Of a stretch of DNA of 64,000 nt, positions 27,294-35,321 are shown in pieces. Position numbers and translations under genes: made by a program. Origin of the DNA: JAFDBW01 sp963825575 (GTDB lineage Bacteria; Desulfobacterota; Desulfuromonadia; Desulfuromonadales; BM103); NCBI GenBank assembly GCA_963825575.1, contig CAWGUB010000017.1, positions 147,181 to 211,180 of the forward strand, read 5' to 3'. Within the stretch, counting starts at the first letter, position 1; each line of letters begins with the position of its first letter. The notes below the pieces were generated by a model that made no database searches, was not told the DNA's origin, and was given only the letters and a program-made list of their open reading frames with translations.

Positions 27294-27680
27294 ATGAGTG
27301 AACCCGACAGCCCAGAGTATGAAGCGGAGCAGAAGAACAAGCGCCTTGCCACGCGAGTGCCCCTGATCGTCGAGAAAATCCCGATTGAAGACGGCCAGAA
27401 AACCTTTTTCGGTTATGCCAAGGATATCAGCCGGGGAGGGCTTTTCATCGCTACGGTAAAGCCCCGCGAGCCAGGTGAAGAATTCACCATTGAGCTGACA
27501 TTGCCGGTCAAACCCAGGCACGTAATCCGTTGCCGTTCTGAAGTGATCTGGAAGCGGCACTACCACAAAAAGGCCCCTTATGAACCAGGGATGGGGATGC
27601 GCTTCCTCGATCTAGCTGATACTGATGGCGACAAGATTGAGGCATGGGTCGAAGAGCAGGTGGAAAGGCTGGAAGACTAG
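27294..27680 (+). CDS. PilZ domain protein
   Basis: 128 residues from the ATG at 27294, preceded by AGAGG; an upstream TTG at 27201 is unlikely. The PilZ c-di-GMP-binding pattern is visible as KRLATRVPL (RxxxR) and DISRGGLFI ((D/N)xSxxG), with the beta-barrel completed by IRCRSEVIWKRH and MGMRFLDL. It probably senses c-di-GMP and modulates motility, surface polymer export or gene expression through a partner. It stands alone with about 90 bp on each side. Confidence 0.88.
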   Translation: MSEPDSPEYEAEQKNKRLATRVPLIVEKIPIEDGQKTFFGYAKDISRGGLFIATVKPREPGEEFTIELTLPVKPRHVIRCRSEVIWKRHYHKKAPYEPGMGMRFLDLADTDGDKIEAWVEEQVERLED

Positions 27681-27771
27681 ACTGAACGGACTGGGTCCGA
27701 TGATTTCCCCGTCGTCACTCTATAGAGAATATGTTTTTTGGGGTTTATTGCAGCTTTGAAGGGAGAGCAAG

Positions 27772-28269
27772 ATGAACCAGGAGCCGACTCTGCTCGATGC
27801 GATCAAGCAGGCAATCCAAACCGAAAAAGATGTAATGGATTTTTATCTGAAGGCCGCAGTATTGACCAATAATGCGCGTGGCAAAAAGGTCTTTGAGCAG
27901 TTGGCCAAAGAAGAGCGCGAGCATGCCGGCCATTTTTTCGAAATCTATACCGGTAGCGACCTCGGTTCTTTTGAAGATTTTATTGCTATGCCGCCATCAA
28001 AGGGCCATGTCATGCTCAAACAGTTGGAAAAGGCCCTTGACGAGAATGTCCATGAGCGCAAGGCCATGGAGCTGGCGCTGAAGGAAGAGGAAGACCTGGT
28101 CAAAAATCTGCAAATGACAGCGTCCCGTATCGTTGATCCTGCAGTGCGTTCCGTATTCGAGCGGATGGCCCGGGAGACAGAGAACCATTATGCGATTATT
28201 GAATCGGAATATGCCCACATGATGGGTATGGTCCATGAAACGGACATCGATACTTATGTACGTGAATAG
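27772..28269 (+). CDS. Ferritin-like diiron protein (rubrerythrin-type, no rubredoxin tail)
   Basis: 165 residues, a four-helix ferritin-like fold: EKDVMDFYLKAAV (first Glu), LAKEEREHAGHFFEIY (ExxH), LKEEEDLVKNL and RETENHYAIIESEY (second ExxH region). It lacks the rubredoxin CxxC tail of classical rubrerythrins. Such proteins bind two iron atoms and reduce peroxide or act as iron-handling proteins. The downstream cytochrome gene overlaps its 3' end, so the two are likely co-expressed. Confidence 0.85.
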   Translation: MNQEPTLLDAIKQAIQTEKDVMDFYLKAAVLTNNARGKKVFEQLAKEEREHAGHFFEIYTGSDLGSFEDFIAMPPSKGHVMLKQLEKALDENVHERKAMELALKEEEDLVKNLQMTASRIVDPAVRSVFERMARETENHYAIIESEYAHMMGMVHETDIDTYVRE

Positions 28270-28588
28270 CAACTTTAGCGGATTGACCCTGTTGCTCGGC
28301 CTGCTGCTCTTGCCCGTGGCGGCGGTCGCCGTCCCCGGGGCCGTGCACGACGTTCACCGCCTGCCGGAGAATGACGAGTTCCAGAATACCATTGAAGCTC
28401 GCTGCACCATCTGTCACACGAGGGCAAGAGTGGATGAGGCGATTGGCCAGCAGGCCGACCTCGAAGAGCTCATGCAGCTCATGATTGAGCGGGGCGCTAT
28501 CCTCAACGAACGCGATCAAAAGGTCCTGGGGACTTTCTGGGGCTCGCCTCTCAAGAAGGATCCGGCCTCGCCAGTGAAACCGAAATAG
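28256..28588 (+). CDS. Monoheme c-type cytochrome-like exported protein
   Basis: 110 residues from the ATG at 28256, which overlaps the ferritin-like gene by 14 bp; an internal GTG at 28262 is an alternative. A signal peptide (LTLLLGLLLLPVAAVA) precedes one CTICH heme-binding motif near residue 50, and the rest is helical (EELMQLMIERGAILNERD). The C-terminus ends PVKPK. It should be periplasmic and carry one covalently bound heme c. Coupled to the ferritin-like protein, it may exchange electrons with it; this is inference. Confidence 0.8.
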   Translation: MYVNSNFSGLTLLLGLLLLPVAAVAVPGAVHDVHRLPENDEFQNTIEARCTICHTRARVDEAIGQQADLEELMQLMIERGAILNERDQKVLGTFWGSPLKKDPASPVKPK

Positions 28589-28620
28589 TCGCTTGCTGCA
28601 CCAGATAAAACAAAAGGACG

Positions 28621-28642
28621 GGACCGGCCATCAGGCCGGTCC
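28621..28642 (+). repeat. 22-bp hairpin, copy 1
   Basis: Perfect 9-bp stem GGACCGGCC with ATCA loop. The same 22 bp recur at 29427-29448. It is the first of three stacked hairpins after the cytochrome gene. Confidence 0.8.
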
Positions 28643-28651
28643 TGTTTGTTG

Positions 28652-28679
28652 ACAAACCCCGCACCGATGCGGGGTTTGT
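28652..28679 (+). terminator. Strong rho-independent terminator after ferritin/cytochrome operon
   Basis: 12-bp perfect stem ACAAACCCCGCA with a 4-nt loop, followed by a run of T residues. This closes transcription of the ferritin-like and cytochrome genes. Confidence 0.85.
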
Positions 28680-28716
28680 TTTTTTGCCTGGCAGGTGGAG
28701 TTTCTATAAAGCGTAA

Positions 28717-28743
28717 GGGCAACAGATGGTTAATCTGTTGCCC
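28717..28743 (+). repeat. 27-bp palindromic hairpin, copy A
   Basis: GGGCAACAGA stem with a 7-nt loop and TTTTT after it on the plus strand. Its exact reverse complement is at 29361-29387, so the loop, not only the stem, is conserved. Confidence 0.8.
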
Positions 28744-28977
28744 TTTTTCATGGTCTACTGGACTTCAAAAGACAAAAGGGTTTTAAGTTCCGATGCCTGC
28801 CGGTTGCAATCGATCTCACCAGCACGATTTTGCCAGCCCATAAAGAGCAGCAGAACAGCGAGGCCCCCTGCAACGGGCCGGCTCGTCTCCGTCTTCTGTT
28901 CCGGAAGCCATATCAGCATCGCGAACGTCTATAGCTCTCCGTAGGACGAAGGCACTTTTGGCCTATACTTTTGTTGC

Positions 28978-29029
28978 CGGACACAAGTATGGCGTCTGGC
29001 GGGACGCGACCCGCCGGTTTTGCTTTTAG
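28978..29029 (+). repeat. Imperfect direct repeat with REP-like hairpin, copy 1
   Basis: Contains the 6-bp stem GGCGGG/CCCGCC around ACGCGA, then GGTTTTGCTTTT. Aligns with 29287-29340, preceded by related ACACAAGTA/ACACAAATA text. REP-like is a descriptive guess. Confidence 0.55.
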
Positions 29030-29286
29030 ATTTGAAATCAAAAGGATAGACCAGAACCCGGGGGCTGCGGCTCCCCGATGCGCCTTACTCGTTTACTGCC
29101 TAAAAGAGTAAGCAGAAAAGGGCCTGCGCTGCGCTAGGCATAGACGTCGGCATGATTCCTGTGATTTCTAATGGCCTCTGTGTACGGGAGCAGGCCCGTT
29201 GCAGGGCGCCTCACGGGACTGCTTTCTTGACCCGGTGGCCTTTAATTGCATCGTACTCAGTGAATTAATGTACAGCCCTTTCCGTT

Positions 29287-29340
29287 GCACACAAATAAGT
29301 AAGGCACAGGTGGGACGCGATCCGCCGGTTTTTCTTTTAA
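29287..29340 (+). repeat. Imperfect direct repeat with REP-like hairpin, copy 2
   Basis: Same loop ACGCGA as copy 1; the stem has changed to GGTGGG/TCCGCC, which still pairs using G-U wobbles. Followed by GGTTTTTCTTTT. Confidence 0.55.
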
Positions 29341-29360
29341 GAATTTAAAGAAAAAATTAA

Positions 29361-29387
29361 GGGCAACAGATTAACCATCTGTTGCCC
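29361..29387 (-). repeat. 27-bp palindromic hairpin, copy B
   Basis: Exact reverse complement of 28717-28743. Lies near the end of sucD transcription. Confidence 0.8.
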
Positions 29388-29426
29388 TCTCTATCGTGAA
29401 GTCTGGCTGAACTTTGTCAGTAGCCT

Positions 29427-29448
29427 GGACCGGCCATCAGGCCGGTCC
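29427..29448 (+). terminator. 22-bp hairpin, copy 2, with long T run
   Basis: Identical to 28621-28642, here followed by eight T residues on the plus strand. It sits 26 bp from the end of sucD, which is on the minus strand, so orientation relative to sucD is reversed unless the plus strand is transcribed here. Confidence 0.6.
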
Positions 29449-29473
29449 TTTTTTTATAGAATATCGGGCAAGC

Positions 29474-30346
29474 TCAGGGTTGCCAGATTTTCAACAGAGC
29501 CTCGGCCATCTCAGCCGGGCTGTCGGCAACGCTCACTCCACATTCTCGCAGGAAAGCTTTCTTGCTCGCAGCATCCCCCTTGCCACCGGAGATGATGGCA
29601 CCGGCATGTCCCATGCGTTTACCGGCGGGAGCCGTAGCGCCGGCAATGAATGCTGCCACCGGTTTGGTCATGTGGTCCCGGACAAATGCGGCCGCCTGCT
29701 CTTCGGCGTCGCCACCGATTTCACCAATCATGATCACCGCTTCAGTTGCCGGGTCATCTTCGAACATTCTCAGCACATCCAGATGGCTGGTACCGTTAAC
29801 CGGGTCGCCACCGATGCCGACACAGGTCGTCTGGCCGATCTTACGGGTCGTGAGCTGCCAGACCGCTTCATAAGTCAGGGTTCCGGAGCGTGAGACCACG
29901 CCGACTGGGCCTTTTTTGTGGATGTAGCCGGGCATGATGCCGATCTTGCACTCTTCCGGGGTAATTATGCCCGGGCAGTTTGGGCCGATCAGGCGACAGC
30001 TCCGGCCTTCCATGTACCTGTTGACTTTGACCATGTCGAGCACCGGGACACCTTCGGTGATGCAGATCACCAGTTCGATGCCAGCATCGACTGCCTCCAT
30101 GATGGCATCGGCACTGCCGATCGGCGGCACATAGATAACCGAAGCACTGGCGCCGGTTGCCTTGACGGCGTCTTCGACTGTATTGAAAATCGGAAACCCA
30201 TCGATCTTGGTGCCGCCCTTGCCGGGGGTCACGCCCCCGACCATCTGGGTGCCGTAGTCACGGGCGCCTTGAGCGTGGAAAAGACCTGTGGCGCCGGTAA
30301 TCCCCTGGGTAATAACGCGTGTATTTTTGTCGACCAGTATACTCAT
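29474..30346 (-). CDS. sucD: Succinyl-CoA synthetase alpha subunit
   Basis: 290 residues, full length. N-terminal CoA-binding Rossmann fold (VITQGITGATGLFHAQGARDYG), CPGIITPEECKIGIMPGYIH, and the phosphorylated catalytic histidine in RMGHAGAIISGGKGDA near residue 247. It forms the alpha half of the TCA-cycle enzyme that makes ATP or GTP from succinyl-CoA, with SucC as partner. It follows sucC by 79 bp on the same strand. Confidence 0.97.
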   Translation of the reverse strand: MSILVDKNTRVITQGITGATGLFHAQGARDYGTQMVGGVTPGKGGTKIDGFPIFNTVEDAVKATGASASVIYVPPIGSADAIMEAVDAGIELVICITEGVPVLDMVKVNRYMEGRSCRLIGPNCPGIITPEECKIGIMPGYIHKKGPVGVVSRSGTLTYEAVWQLTTRKIGQTTCVGIGGDPVNGTSHLDVLRMFEDDPATEAVIMIGEIGGDAEEQAAAFVRDHMTKPVAAFIAGATAPAGKRMGHAGAIISGGKGDAASKKAFLRECGVSVADSPAEMAEALLKIWQP

Positions 30347-30425
30347 CGTGTTCTCTCCTATTGATTCAGGTCAGAGGTGAGTGGCAAGAGGCGTGAGGAT
30401 TACGATTTCCTCTATCCTCTTTCCC

Positions 30426-31589
30426 CTAACCTTTAACTGCCTTGACGATTTTTTCGGCAGCATCAGCCATACCGTCAGCGCTGACGATATTCAGCCCCGA
30501 TTCGGCGAGCATCTTTTTGCCGAGTTCGACGTTGGTGCCTTCCAGTCGCACTACGAGTGGGACCTTGACGCCGAGTTGTTTCGCCCCTTCGATGACTCCG
30601 GTGGCGATGACGTCGCACTTCATGATTCCGCCGAAGATGTTGACCAGAATCCCCTTCACCTTGTCATCGGAGAGGATGAGCTTGAATGCTTCGGTGACGC
30701 GTTCGATGGTGGCACCGCCACCTACGTCGAGGAAGTTGGCCGGATCGCCACCGTAGTGCTTGATGATGTCCATGGTCGCCATGGCCAGGCCGGCACCGTT
30801 GACCATGCAGCCGATGTTGCCATCCAGGGCGATGTAGGAGAGATCGTACTGTGAGGCTTCGATCTCATTGGCATCCTCTTCATCGTAGTCGCGCAGGTCA
30901 CGGATGCGCAGGTGACGGAAGAGCGCATTGTCGTCAAGGTTCAGTTTGGCATCGAGGCAGAGCAGGTTGCCTTCGCCGGTCAAAACCAGCGGGTTAATTT
31001 CGAGCAGTGAGCAATCGGTCTCAACAAAAGCTTTGTAAAGGCTCATCAGCAGCGGCACCGCCTGCTTGACCTGGGCGATTGCAAAGCCAAGTTTGAAAGC
31101 GATTTTGCGAGACTGGAAGGCCGTCAGACCGACCACCGGATCGATAACTTCAAAAAACAGTTTCTCCGGAGTTTTGGCGGCGACTTCTTCGATGTTCACC
31201 CCCCCTTCGGCCGAAGCCATCAGGGTGACCCTGTCAGTGACGCGATCGACCAGGAAGGAGACATAGAATTCGTCAGCGATGTTGCAGCCATTCTCAATCA
31301 GGACGCGCTTGACGATTTTGCCCTCGGGGCCGGTTTGGTGGGTCACCAGCGTCATGCCGAACATGCCTCTGGCAAACTGCTTGACCTCGTCGGCGGTCTT
31401 GGCAATCTTGACGCCGCCACCCTTGCCGCGGCCGCCGGCATGGATCTGCGCCTTGACCGCCCAGGGCCCTTCGCCGAGGCGTTTGGCCCAGTCGCGGGCC
31501 GAGTTGCTGTTGTAGACCACGTGACCTTCCGGGACCGGAACCCCGAAATTACGCAGGATCGCCTTGGCCTGGTACTCGTGAATATTCAT
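30426..31589 (-). CDS. sucC: Succinyl-CoA synthetase beta subunit
   Basis: 387 residues, full length: N-terminal ATP-grasp (MNIHEYQAKAILRNFGVPVP), AQIHAGGRGKGGGVKIA, LEINPLVLTGEGNLLCLDAK and the C-terminal ligase domain GILVNIFGGIMKCDVIA. GGAGGTC supports the start. First gene of the sucCD operon. Completes the TCA cycle step between succinyl-CoA and succinate, consistent with a respiratory organism. Confidence 0.97.
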   Translation of the reverse strand: MNIHEYQAKAILRNFGVPVPEGHVVYNSNSARDWAKRLGEGPWAVKAQIHAGGRGKGGGVKIAKTADEVKQFARGMFGMTLVTHQTGPEGKIVKRVLIENGCNIADEFYVSFLVDRVTDRVTLMASAEGGVNIEEVAAKTPEKLFFEVIDPVVGLTAFQSRKIAFKLGFAIAQVKQAVPLLMSLYKAFVETDCSLLEINPLVLTGEGNLLCLDAKLNLDDNALFRHLRIRDLRDYDEEDANEIEASQYDLSYIALDGNIGCMVNGAGLAMATMDIIKHYGGDPANFLDVGGGATIERVTEAFKLILSDDKVKGILVNIFGGIMKCDVIATGVIEGAKQLGVKVPLVVRLEGTNVELGKKMLAESGLNIVSADGMADAAEKIVKAVKG

Positions 31590-31930
31590 GGGAATTTGAC
31601 CTCCGCAGGAAATGGGTTTGGTTCGCCAGCCTTTTCAGGATGGCATCAGATTTGGATCAATAGCAAAGTTGGTGCCAGAGGCACACCTTAAAAGTCTCGT
31701 AAAATCAGCGTTTGTCAAACGGCTTATGGTGGATTTTTTCGCATCGCTGGTTAAAGTTCACCTTTTGTGGAGGGTTTTCGCCACATGGTCTGACCTTTTA
31801 ACCTTTTGCCCGCGAGCAAGGTAGCGCGTTTACCTGTTTTTGTCTAAGTAAAAAAGTTTATCTTGGCTAAAAAGACATTCAGCAGCGCAAAAAGGTTTAC
31901 AAGTTAAAGCTCGCCATCTGTGTGCCAATA
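31590..31930. other. Upstream region of sucC
   Basis: 341 bp between the sucC start and the stop of the cbiO gene (also minus strand). No gene is visible. It is AT-rich near 31800-31920 and must contain the sucCD promoter. I see no convincing terminator for the cbiMQO operon. Confidence 0.45.
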
Positions 31931-32752
31931 TCAATGGTCGTGGTTGTGTGGAATGTTGCTGTGAGGTTCGATTAAGGGGGGGTGCTCCGGAAAGGGCCTG
32001 TGGTATGGGGAGCAGACCGGGCAGGCCTGCATGGCGAAAGGTTTTTCGAGGCGACAGGTGTTCAGCAGCTCGTCATCCTGGAAGATCTTCAGAGTCGGGC
32101 CATCCGCCATGACTGTCCCTTCATGCAGTACGATAGTGCGTTCACAGAGTTCGAGGACCATGTCAAGATCATGACTGGTAACGATTCGTGTGTGGTGGAA
32201 GGCCTTGAGCAGGGCTATCAGCTGGCGTCTCGCATGTGGATCGAGACCGTTGGTCGGCTCATCCAGCACCAGAATCTCGGGCAGCATTGAAAGCACGGTT
32301 GCTATGGCTACCCGCTTCTTTTCACCGCCGGACAGGTGATAGGGGGGCTTGTCACGCAATTCATCGGCTTCGACCCTGGACAGGGCTGCACTGACCCTGG
32401 CTTCAATCTCTTCCGGAGCCAGCCCCTGGTTGATCGGACCGAAGGCGACATCGTCATAGACTGTCGGCATGAACAGCTGGTCGTCCGGATCCTGGAAAAC
32501 CATCCCGACCGTGCGCCTGATGACCGCCAGGGAATCTTTCGTGAGCTGGTCATCGCCGATAATAATGTCGCCAGAGGTTGCGCTCAGGTAGCCGTTGAGG
32601 TGTAGTAGCAATGTCGATTTTCCGGCGCCATTGGCACCGATAATCCCGACAGATTCGCCATGCTCAATGCGGAGCGAGACGTCCTTCAGTGCAATGGTGC
32701 CATCGGCATAGACATGTTTGAGATGTCGCGTTTCGACGATATGATGGCTCAT
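31931..32752 (-). CDS. cbiO: Cobalt/nickel ECF transporter ATPase
   Basis: 273 residues. Walker A GANGAGKSTLLLHL near residue 39, Q-loop MVFQDPDDQLF, ABC signature HLSGGEKKRVAIA, Walker B ILVLDEPTNGLDP, switch His in IVTSHDLDMV. The C-terminus is His- and Cys-bearing (MQACPVCSPYHRPFPEHP, NIPHNHDH), likely to bind the transported metal. It shares a one-base TAATG overlap with cbiQ. Energises uptake of Co2+ or Ni2+; the metal cannot be decided from sequence. Confidence 0.93.
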   Translation of the reverse strand: MSHHIVETRHLKHVYADGTIALKDVSLRIEHGESVGIIGANGAGKSTLLLHLNGYLSATSGDIIIGDDQLTKDSLAVIRRTVGMVFQDPDDQLFMPTVYDDVAFGPINQGLAPEEIEARVSAALSRVEADELRDKPPYHLSGGEKKRVAIATVLSMLPEILVLDEPTNGLDPHARRQLIALLKAFHHTRIVTSHDLDMVLELCERTIVLHEGTVMADGPTLKIFQDDELLNTCRLEKPFAMQACPVCSPYHRPFPEHPPLIEPHSNIPHNHDH

Positions 32753-33564
32753 TACATCTCCCCTGTGAAAAAACTGCCTAGCAATTGCGGAGCGTTGTAG
32801 AGGCGCAGCAGGATAAACAGGGTGACCCAGCAGGCTGTGAATAAAAGCTCCTGTTTGCCGAAATGACTTTGTCTGCGTCTTGAATGGACCTCGCCGGAGA
32901 ACCCGCGCGCCAGCATCGCCATGTGAATTCGTTCGGCGCGCTCCCAGGTCCGCAACAACAGGTGACCGGCCAGTGAACCGAAGTGGCGTAGGCTGAGCCC
33001 GCGCCGGCCAAAGGTTCGCAATTGTCTGGCGCGGGCGGTGCGGACGCCCTCATCGGTGAGAACGAAGATGTAGCGGTAGAGGAAAAGCAGCTGTATGGCA
33101 AAAGTCTGCGGCATCTTCAGCTTTTCCAGTGCCTCACAGATGGCCGGGAAGCCGGTTGTCGCGACCAGGATGATCGCTGCACTGGCTGTCAGAATGGCAC
33201 GCATGAGGATTGACAGGCAGGAGACCCACCCGCCCCAGATATCCAAGGTGCCGAACTGCATGATGACCTGTCTGTCGAAAATCGGGTTGAAGAGGCCGAC
33301 CAACAGGGCAAAGGGTATGACAATCAAGACCTTGCGCAGGATGTAGCCCGGCGGCAGGTCAGCAATAGCGACCAGGGCTATTGGATAGATGAGGAACGGC
33401 AGCATTGCCGAGATCTCGTACTTGTCGAAAGACACAACGCAGATGATGAAACAAAGCGTGGTCAGCAACTTGGCTCGCGGATCGAGCCGGTGGGTTGCTG
33501 TCTGCCGCAGGGCCAGCAGGTCGAGCTGCTTGAAGTCGAGAAAAGAACCGTCTATGGCCAGCAT
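32752..33564 (-). CDS. cbiQ: Cobalt/nickel ECF transporter transmembrane subunit
   Basis: 270 residues with several helices (LLTTLCFIICVVSFDKY, MLPFLIYPIALVAIADL, VLIVIPFALLVGLF) and the two CbiQ-type coupling motifs near the C-terminal half (TARARQLRTFGRRGL and ERAERIHMAMLARGF) that contact the ATPase. Joined to cbiM and cbiO by one-base TAATG overlaps. It transmits ATPase motion to the metal-binding CbiM subunit. Confidence 0.92.
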   Translation of the reverse strand: MLAIDGSFLDFKQLDLLALRQTATHRLDPRAKLLTTLCFIICVVSFDKYEISAMLPFLIYPIALVAIADLPPGYILRKVLIVIPFALLVGLFNPIFDRQVIMQFGTLDIWGGWVSCLSILMRAILTASAAIILVATTGFPAICEALEKLKMPQTFAIQLLFLYRYIFVLTDEGVRTARARQLRTFGRRGLSLRHFGSLAGHLLLRTWERAERIHMAMLARGFSGEVHSRRRQSHFGKQELLFTACWVTLFILLRLYNAPQLLGSFFTGEM

Positions 33565-34568
33565 TAGGTTCTTCTCCTTCTGCGCAAGACAAAGCCGGTC
33601 AAGATGCAGATGGCCAGGGTCAAGGCTCCGCCGAAGATTCCTGAAAGACCCTTCCCTACGCGTTGGCTGCTGCCGCGGCCTGCTCGTTCAGGCAGAGCGT
33701 AGTCGGGCAAGATTGCGGTCTTCTCCTGAATTGCTTCCAGGGCTTGATACCCCTTGAGGCCAATTTTTGGCAGTTCGTGTGATCCAGTGATCCTGGCGAT
33801 TGACCATTCGAGACCATCCGGGTGCTCCGAAGCAAACCAGGAAAGGACCCCGCCGATCAATACCGCAGCAATCAGGAAGATGGCCAGTAGCGAACGTAAC
33901 GGCAGGTCCCCGAGGGGTTTCTCCTGCATGATGCTTTCAAGGACTTCAGGCCGGGCGCGATAGACGAATGAGACGACCAGGGCCGTGACGATGCCTTCAA
34001 CTACACCGATGGCCAGATGGATCGGCTGCATCAAGAGAATAAAAGTATCAAATGGCAGGGAAGAGACGCCGGATATGACAGTTTGCAATACGACCGCCAG
34101 AGATCCGCACTGCAGAGCGATCACCGCGGCTATAATTGCGGCAAAGACCATGCGCGACTGAGACGGTTCTTTGTCGACCAGCTTCCTGTAAACGAAGGGA
34201 TAGGCTACGAACGCCGGAAATACCCCGAGATTGAAGATGTTGCAGCCGAGGGCGAGCAGCCCTCCATCGGCAAAGAAGAGAGCCTGTACCATCAGGACTG
34301 AGGTAATTGACAGGAAGGCTGCAGATGGACCGAGCAGGATGGCCAGCAGCAGTCCGCCGCCGAGATGTCCGCTCGAACCGGTTGCCGGGATGGTGAAATT
34401 GATCATCTGGGCGGCAAAAACAAAAGCCCCGAGAACCCCCATCAAGGGGACTTTGCGATCATCAAGTTGTTTTCGCACCTGTGCCGAACATAGGGCGATT
34501 GTCCCTGCTGATGCGGCCCAGAAAGCGACGCCGACAGCGGGAGAGACGAGAGCGTCTGCCATGTGCAT
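33564..34568 (-). CDS. cbiM: Metal-binding ECF subunit CbiM fused to PDGLE domain
   Basis: 334 residues. The N-terminus MHMADALVSP supplies the amino-terminal metal site of the CbiM/NikM family. About seven helices follow, with NFTIPATGSSGHLGGGLLLAILLGP. The C-terminal third (from about residue 225) carries a further helix, the PDGLEWS motif, and a last helix ending RRRRT: a CbiN/NikN replacement fused to CbiM. This explains the absence of a separate cbiN. Substrate is Co2+ or Ni2+. No cobalamin riboswitch is visible in the 141 bp upstream. Confidence 0.93.
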   Translation of the reverse strand: MHMADALVSPAVGVAFWAASAGTIALCSAQVRKQLDDRKVPLMGVLGAFVFAAQMINFTIPATGSSGHLGGGLLLAILLGPSAAFLSITSVLMVQALFFADGGLLALGCNIFNLGVFPAFVAYPFVYRKLVDKEPSQSRMVFAAIIAAVIALQCGSLAVVLQTVISGVSSLPFDTFILLMQPIHLAIGVVEGIVTALVVSFVYRARPEVLESIMQEKPLGDLPLRSLLAIFLIAAVLIGGVLSWFASEHPDGLEWSIARITGSHELPKIGLKGYQALEAIQEKTAILPDYALPERAGRGSSQRVGKGLSGIFGGALTLAICILTGFVLRRRRRT

Positions 34569-34667
34569 TTTGTGACGTCTCCCAGCGCTCAGGGGTGAGG
34601 TAATGGTGCAGCAAAAGCCTGTCTGTCTAACACTTTAGAGGGGGAGTGCAGCAGCGTCAAGGACAAA

Positions 34668-34694
34668 GTGCTACGATTTTAAGAATCGTAGCAC
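34668..34694 (-). terminator. Rho-independent terminator after sprT-like gene
   Basis: Stem GTGCTACGATT with short loop, followed on the minus strand by TTTGTCC. It separates the SprT-like gene from cbiM. Confidence 0.7.
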
Positions 34695-34709
34695 AGGAGC
34701 GGGCGACTG

Positions 34710-35255
34710 CTATCGAACCAGTTTGGCAACAAATCTGAGATGAGTCTTGCAGCTTTTGCACAAGGCTTGGTAGCGGCGAGACATCCTGTTATGCATGGTC
34801 CTGGTCAGGCGATGTTCGCGGCAATTGCACCGATAGAGAAAATTGCGGGGGACAATTCGGGCTGGGGTCGTCTCGTAAGTGTGGCAGCGCACAGGCTGCA
34901 GATCGTAACAGTTTTGCATCACAGACTGCCATTCCTGACCGTGCGGGCGCGGCCGTTGGCGCTTTTTTCGGGCCTGCCAGTTGACGACCAGGTGACCCAC
35001 TTCATGAGGGATCGTCTGCTTCAGGAAGTCATCGAGATTATTCGCTAACAACTCGAGGTTGATCCGCAGAAACGTCTCACCGCTGCGCTCGACCCTTGCC
35101 TGCCCCGCACAGCGCCCACGCAAAGAAAAATCGATCACGGCCTCGGGTAGCCTGATGGCGTATAGTTCGCGCGCGCGACTTTCTGCTGCACGAACTGCTG
35201 CTTCGGCAAGCTGCATGATCTTTTCTGAGTTGTGAGTCGTATGCATGTCGGCCAA
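34710..35255 (-). CDS. SprT-like zinc metalloprotease family
   Basis: 181 residues with the SprT signature FLKQTIPHEVGHLVVNWQ (HExxH-type HEVGH), then HGQEWQSVMQ (third ligand His) and a C-terminal zinc knuckle YRCNCREHRLT...CKSC. SprT/Spartan proteins are DNA-protein crosslink proteases in eukaryotes; bacterial members are poorly studied. ATG at 35255 or 35246 (MHTTHNSE) is possible. It lies between cbiM and the RelA/SpoT-TPR gene, with its own terminator. Functional role inferred only. Confidence 0.82.
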   Translation of the reverse strand: MADMHTTHNSEKIMQLAEAAVRAAESRARELYAIRLPEAVIDFSLRGRCAGQARVERSGETFLRINLELLANNLDDFLKQTIPHEVGHLVVNWQARKKRQRPRPHGQEWQSVMQNCYDLQPVRCHTYETTPARIVPRNFLYRCNCREHRLTRTMHNRMSRRYQALCKSCKTHLRFVAKLVR

Positions 35256-35321
35256 CGGGGTCGTGTCACTTCAGGAAGCGTGCATGATAACCGGGAGAAC
35301 CCTGGATGGCAACCGTTTCAG

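Larger units (their letters stand above)
28589..29473. other. Repeat-rich non-coding block
   Basis: 885 bp between the cytochrome gene and sucD without a supported ORF. It is packed with hairpins and short repeats: two copies of a 22-bp terminator stem, two 27-bp palindromes that are exact reverse complements of each other, and two imperfect 50-bp direct repeats carrying a GGxGGG-ACGCGA-xCCGCC hairpin. See the individual entries. Confidence 0.7.

Noticed and set aside
28990..29045. Reverse strand contains TTTCAAA, like a selenocysteine tRNA anticodon loop, beside a T-arm-like hairpin
   Set aside because: The T loop lacks the TTCRA pattern, the anticodon stem has mismatches, and no long acceptor stem or variable arm can be drawn.
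29302..29340. GGTGGGACGC...CCGG resembles part of a GEMM (cyclic di-GMP) riboswitch, common in Geobacter
   Set aside because: The conserved GNRA-capped helix and the upstream GGCAAACC-type strand are missing, and the same sequence pairs as a simple hairpin; not a full aptamer.
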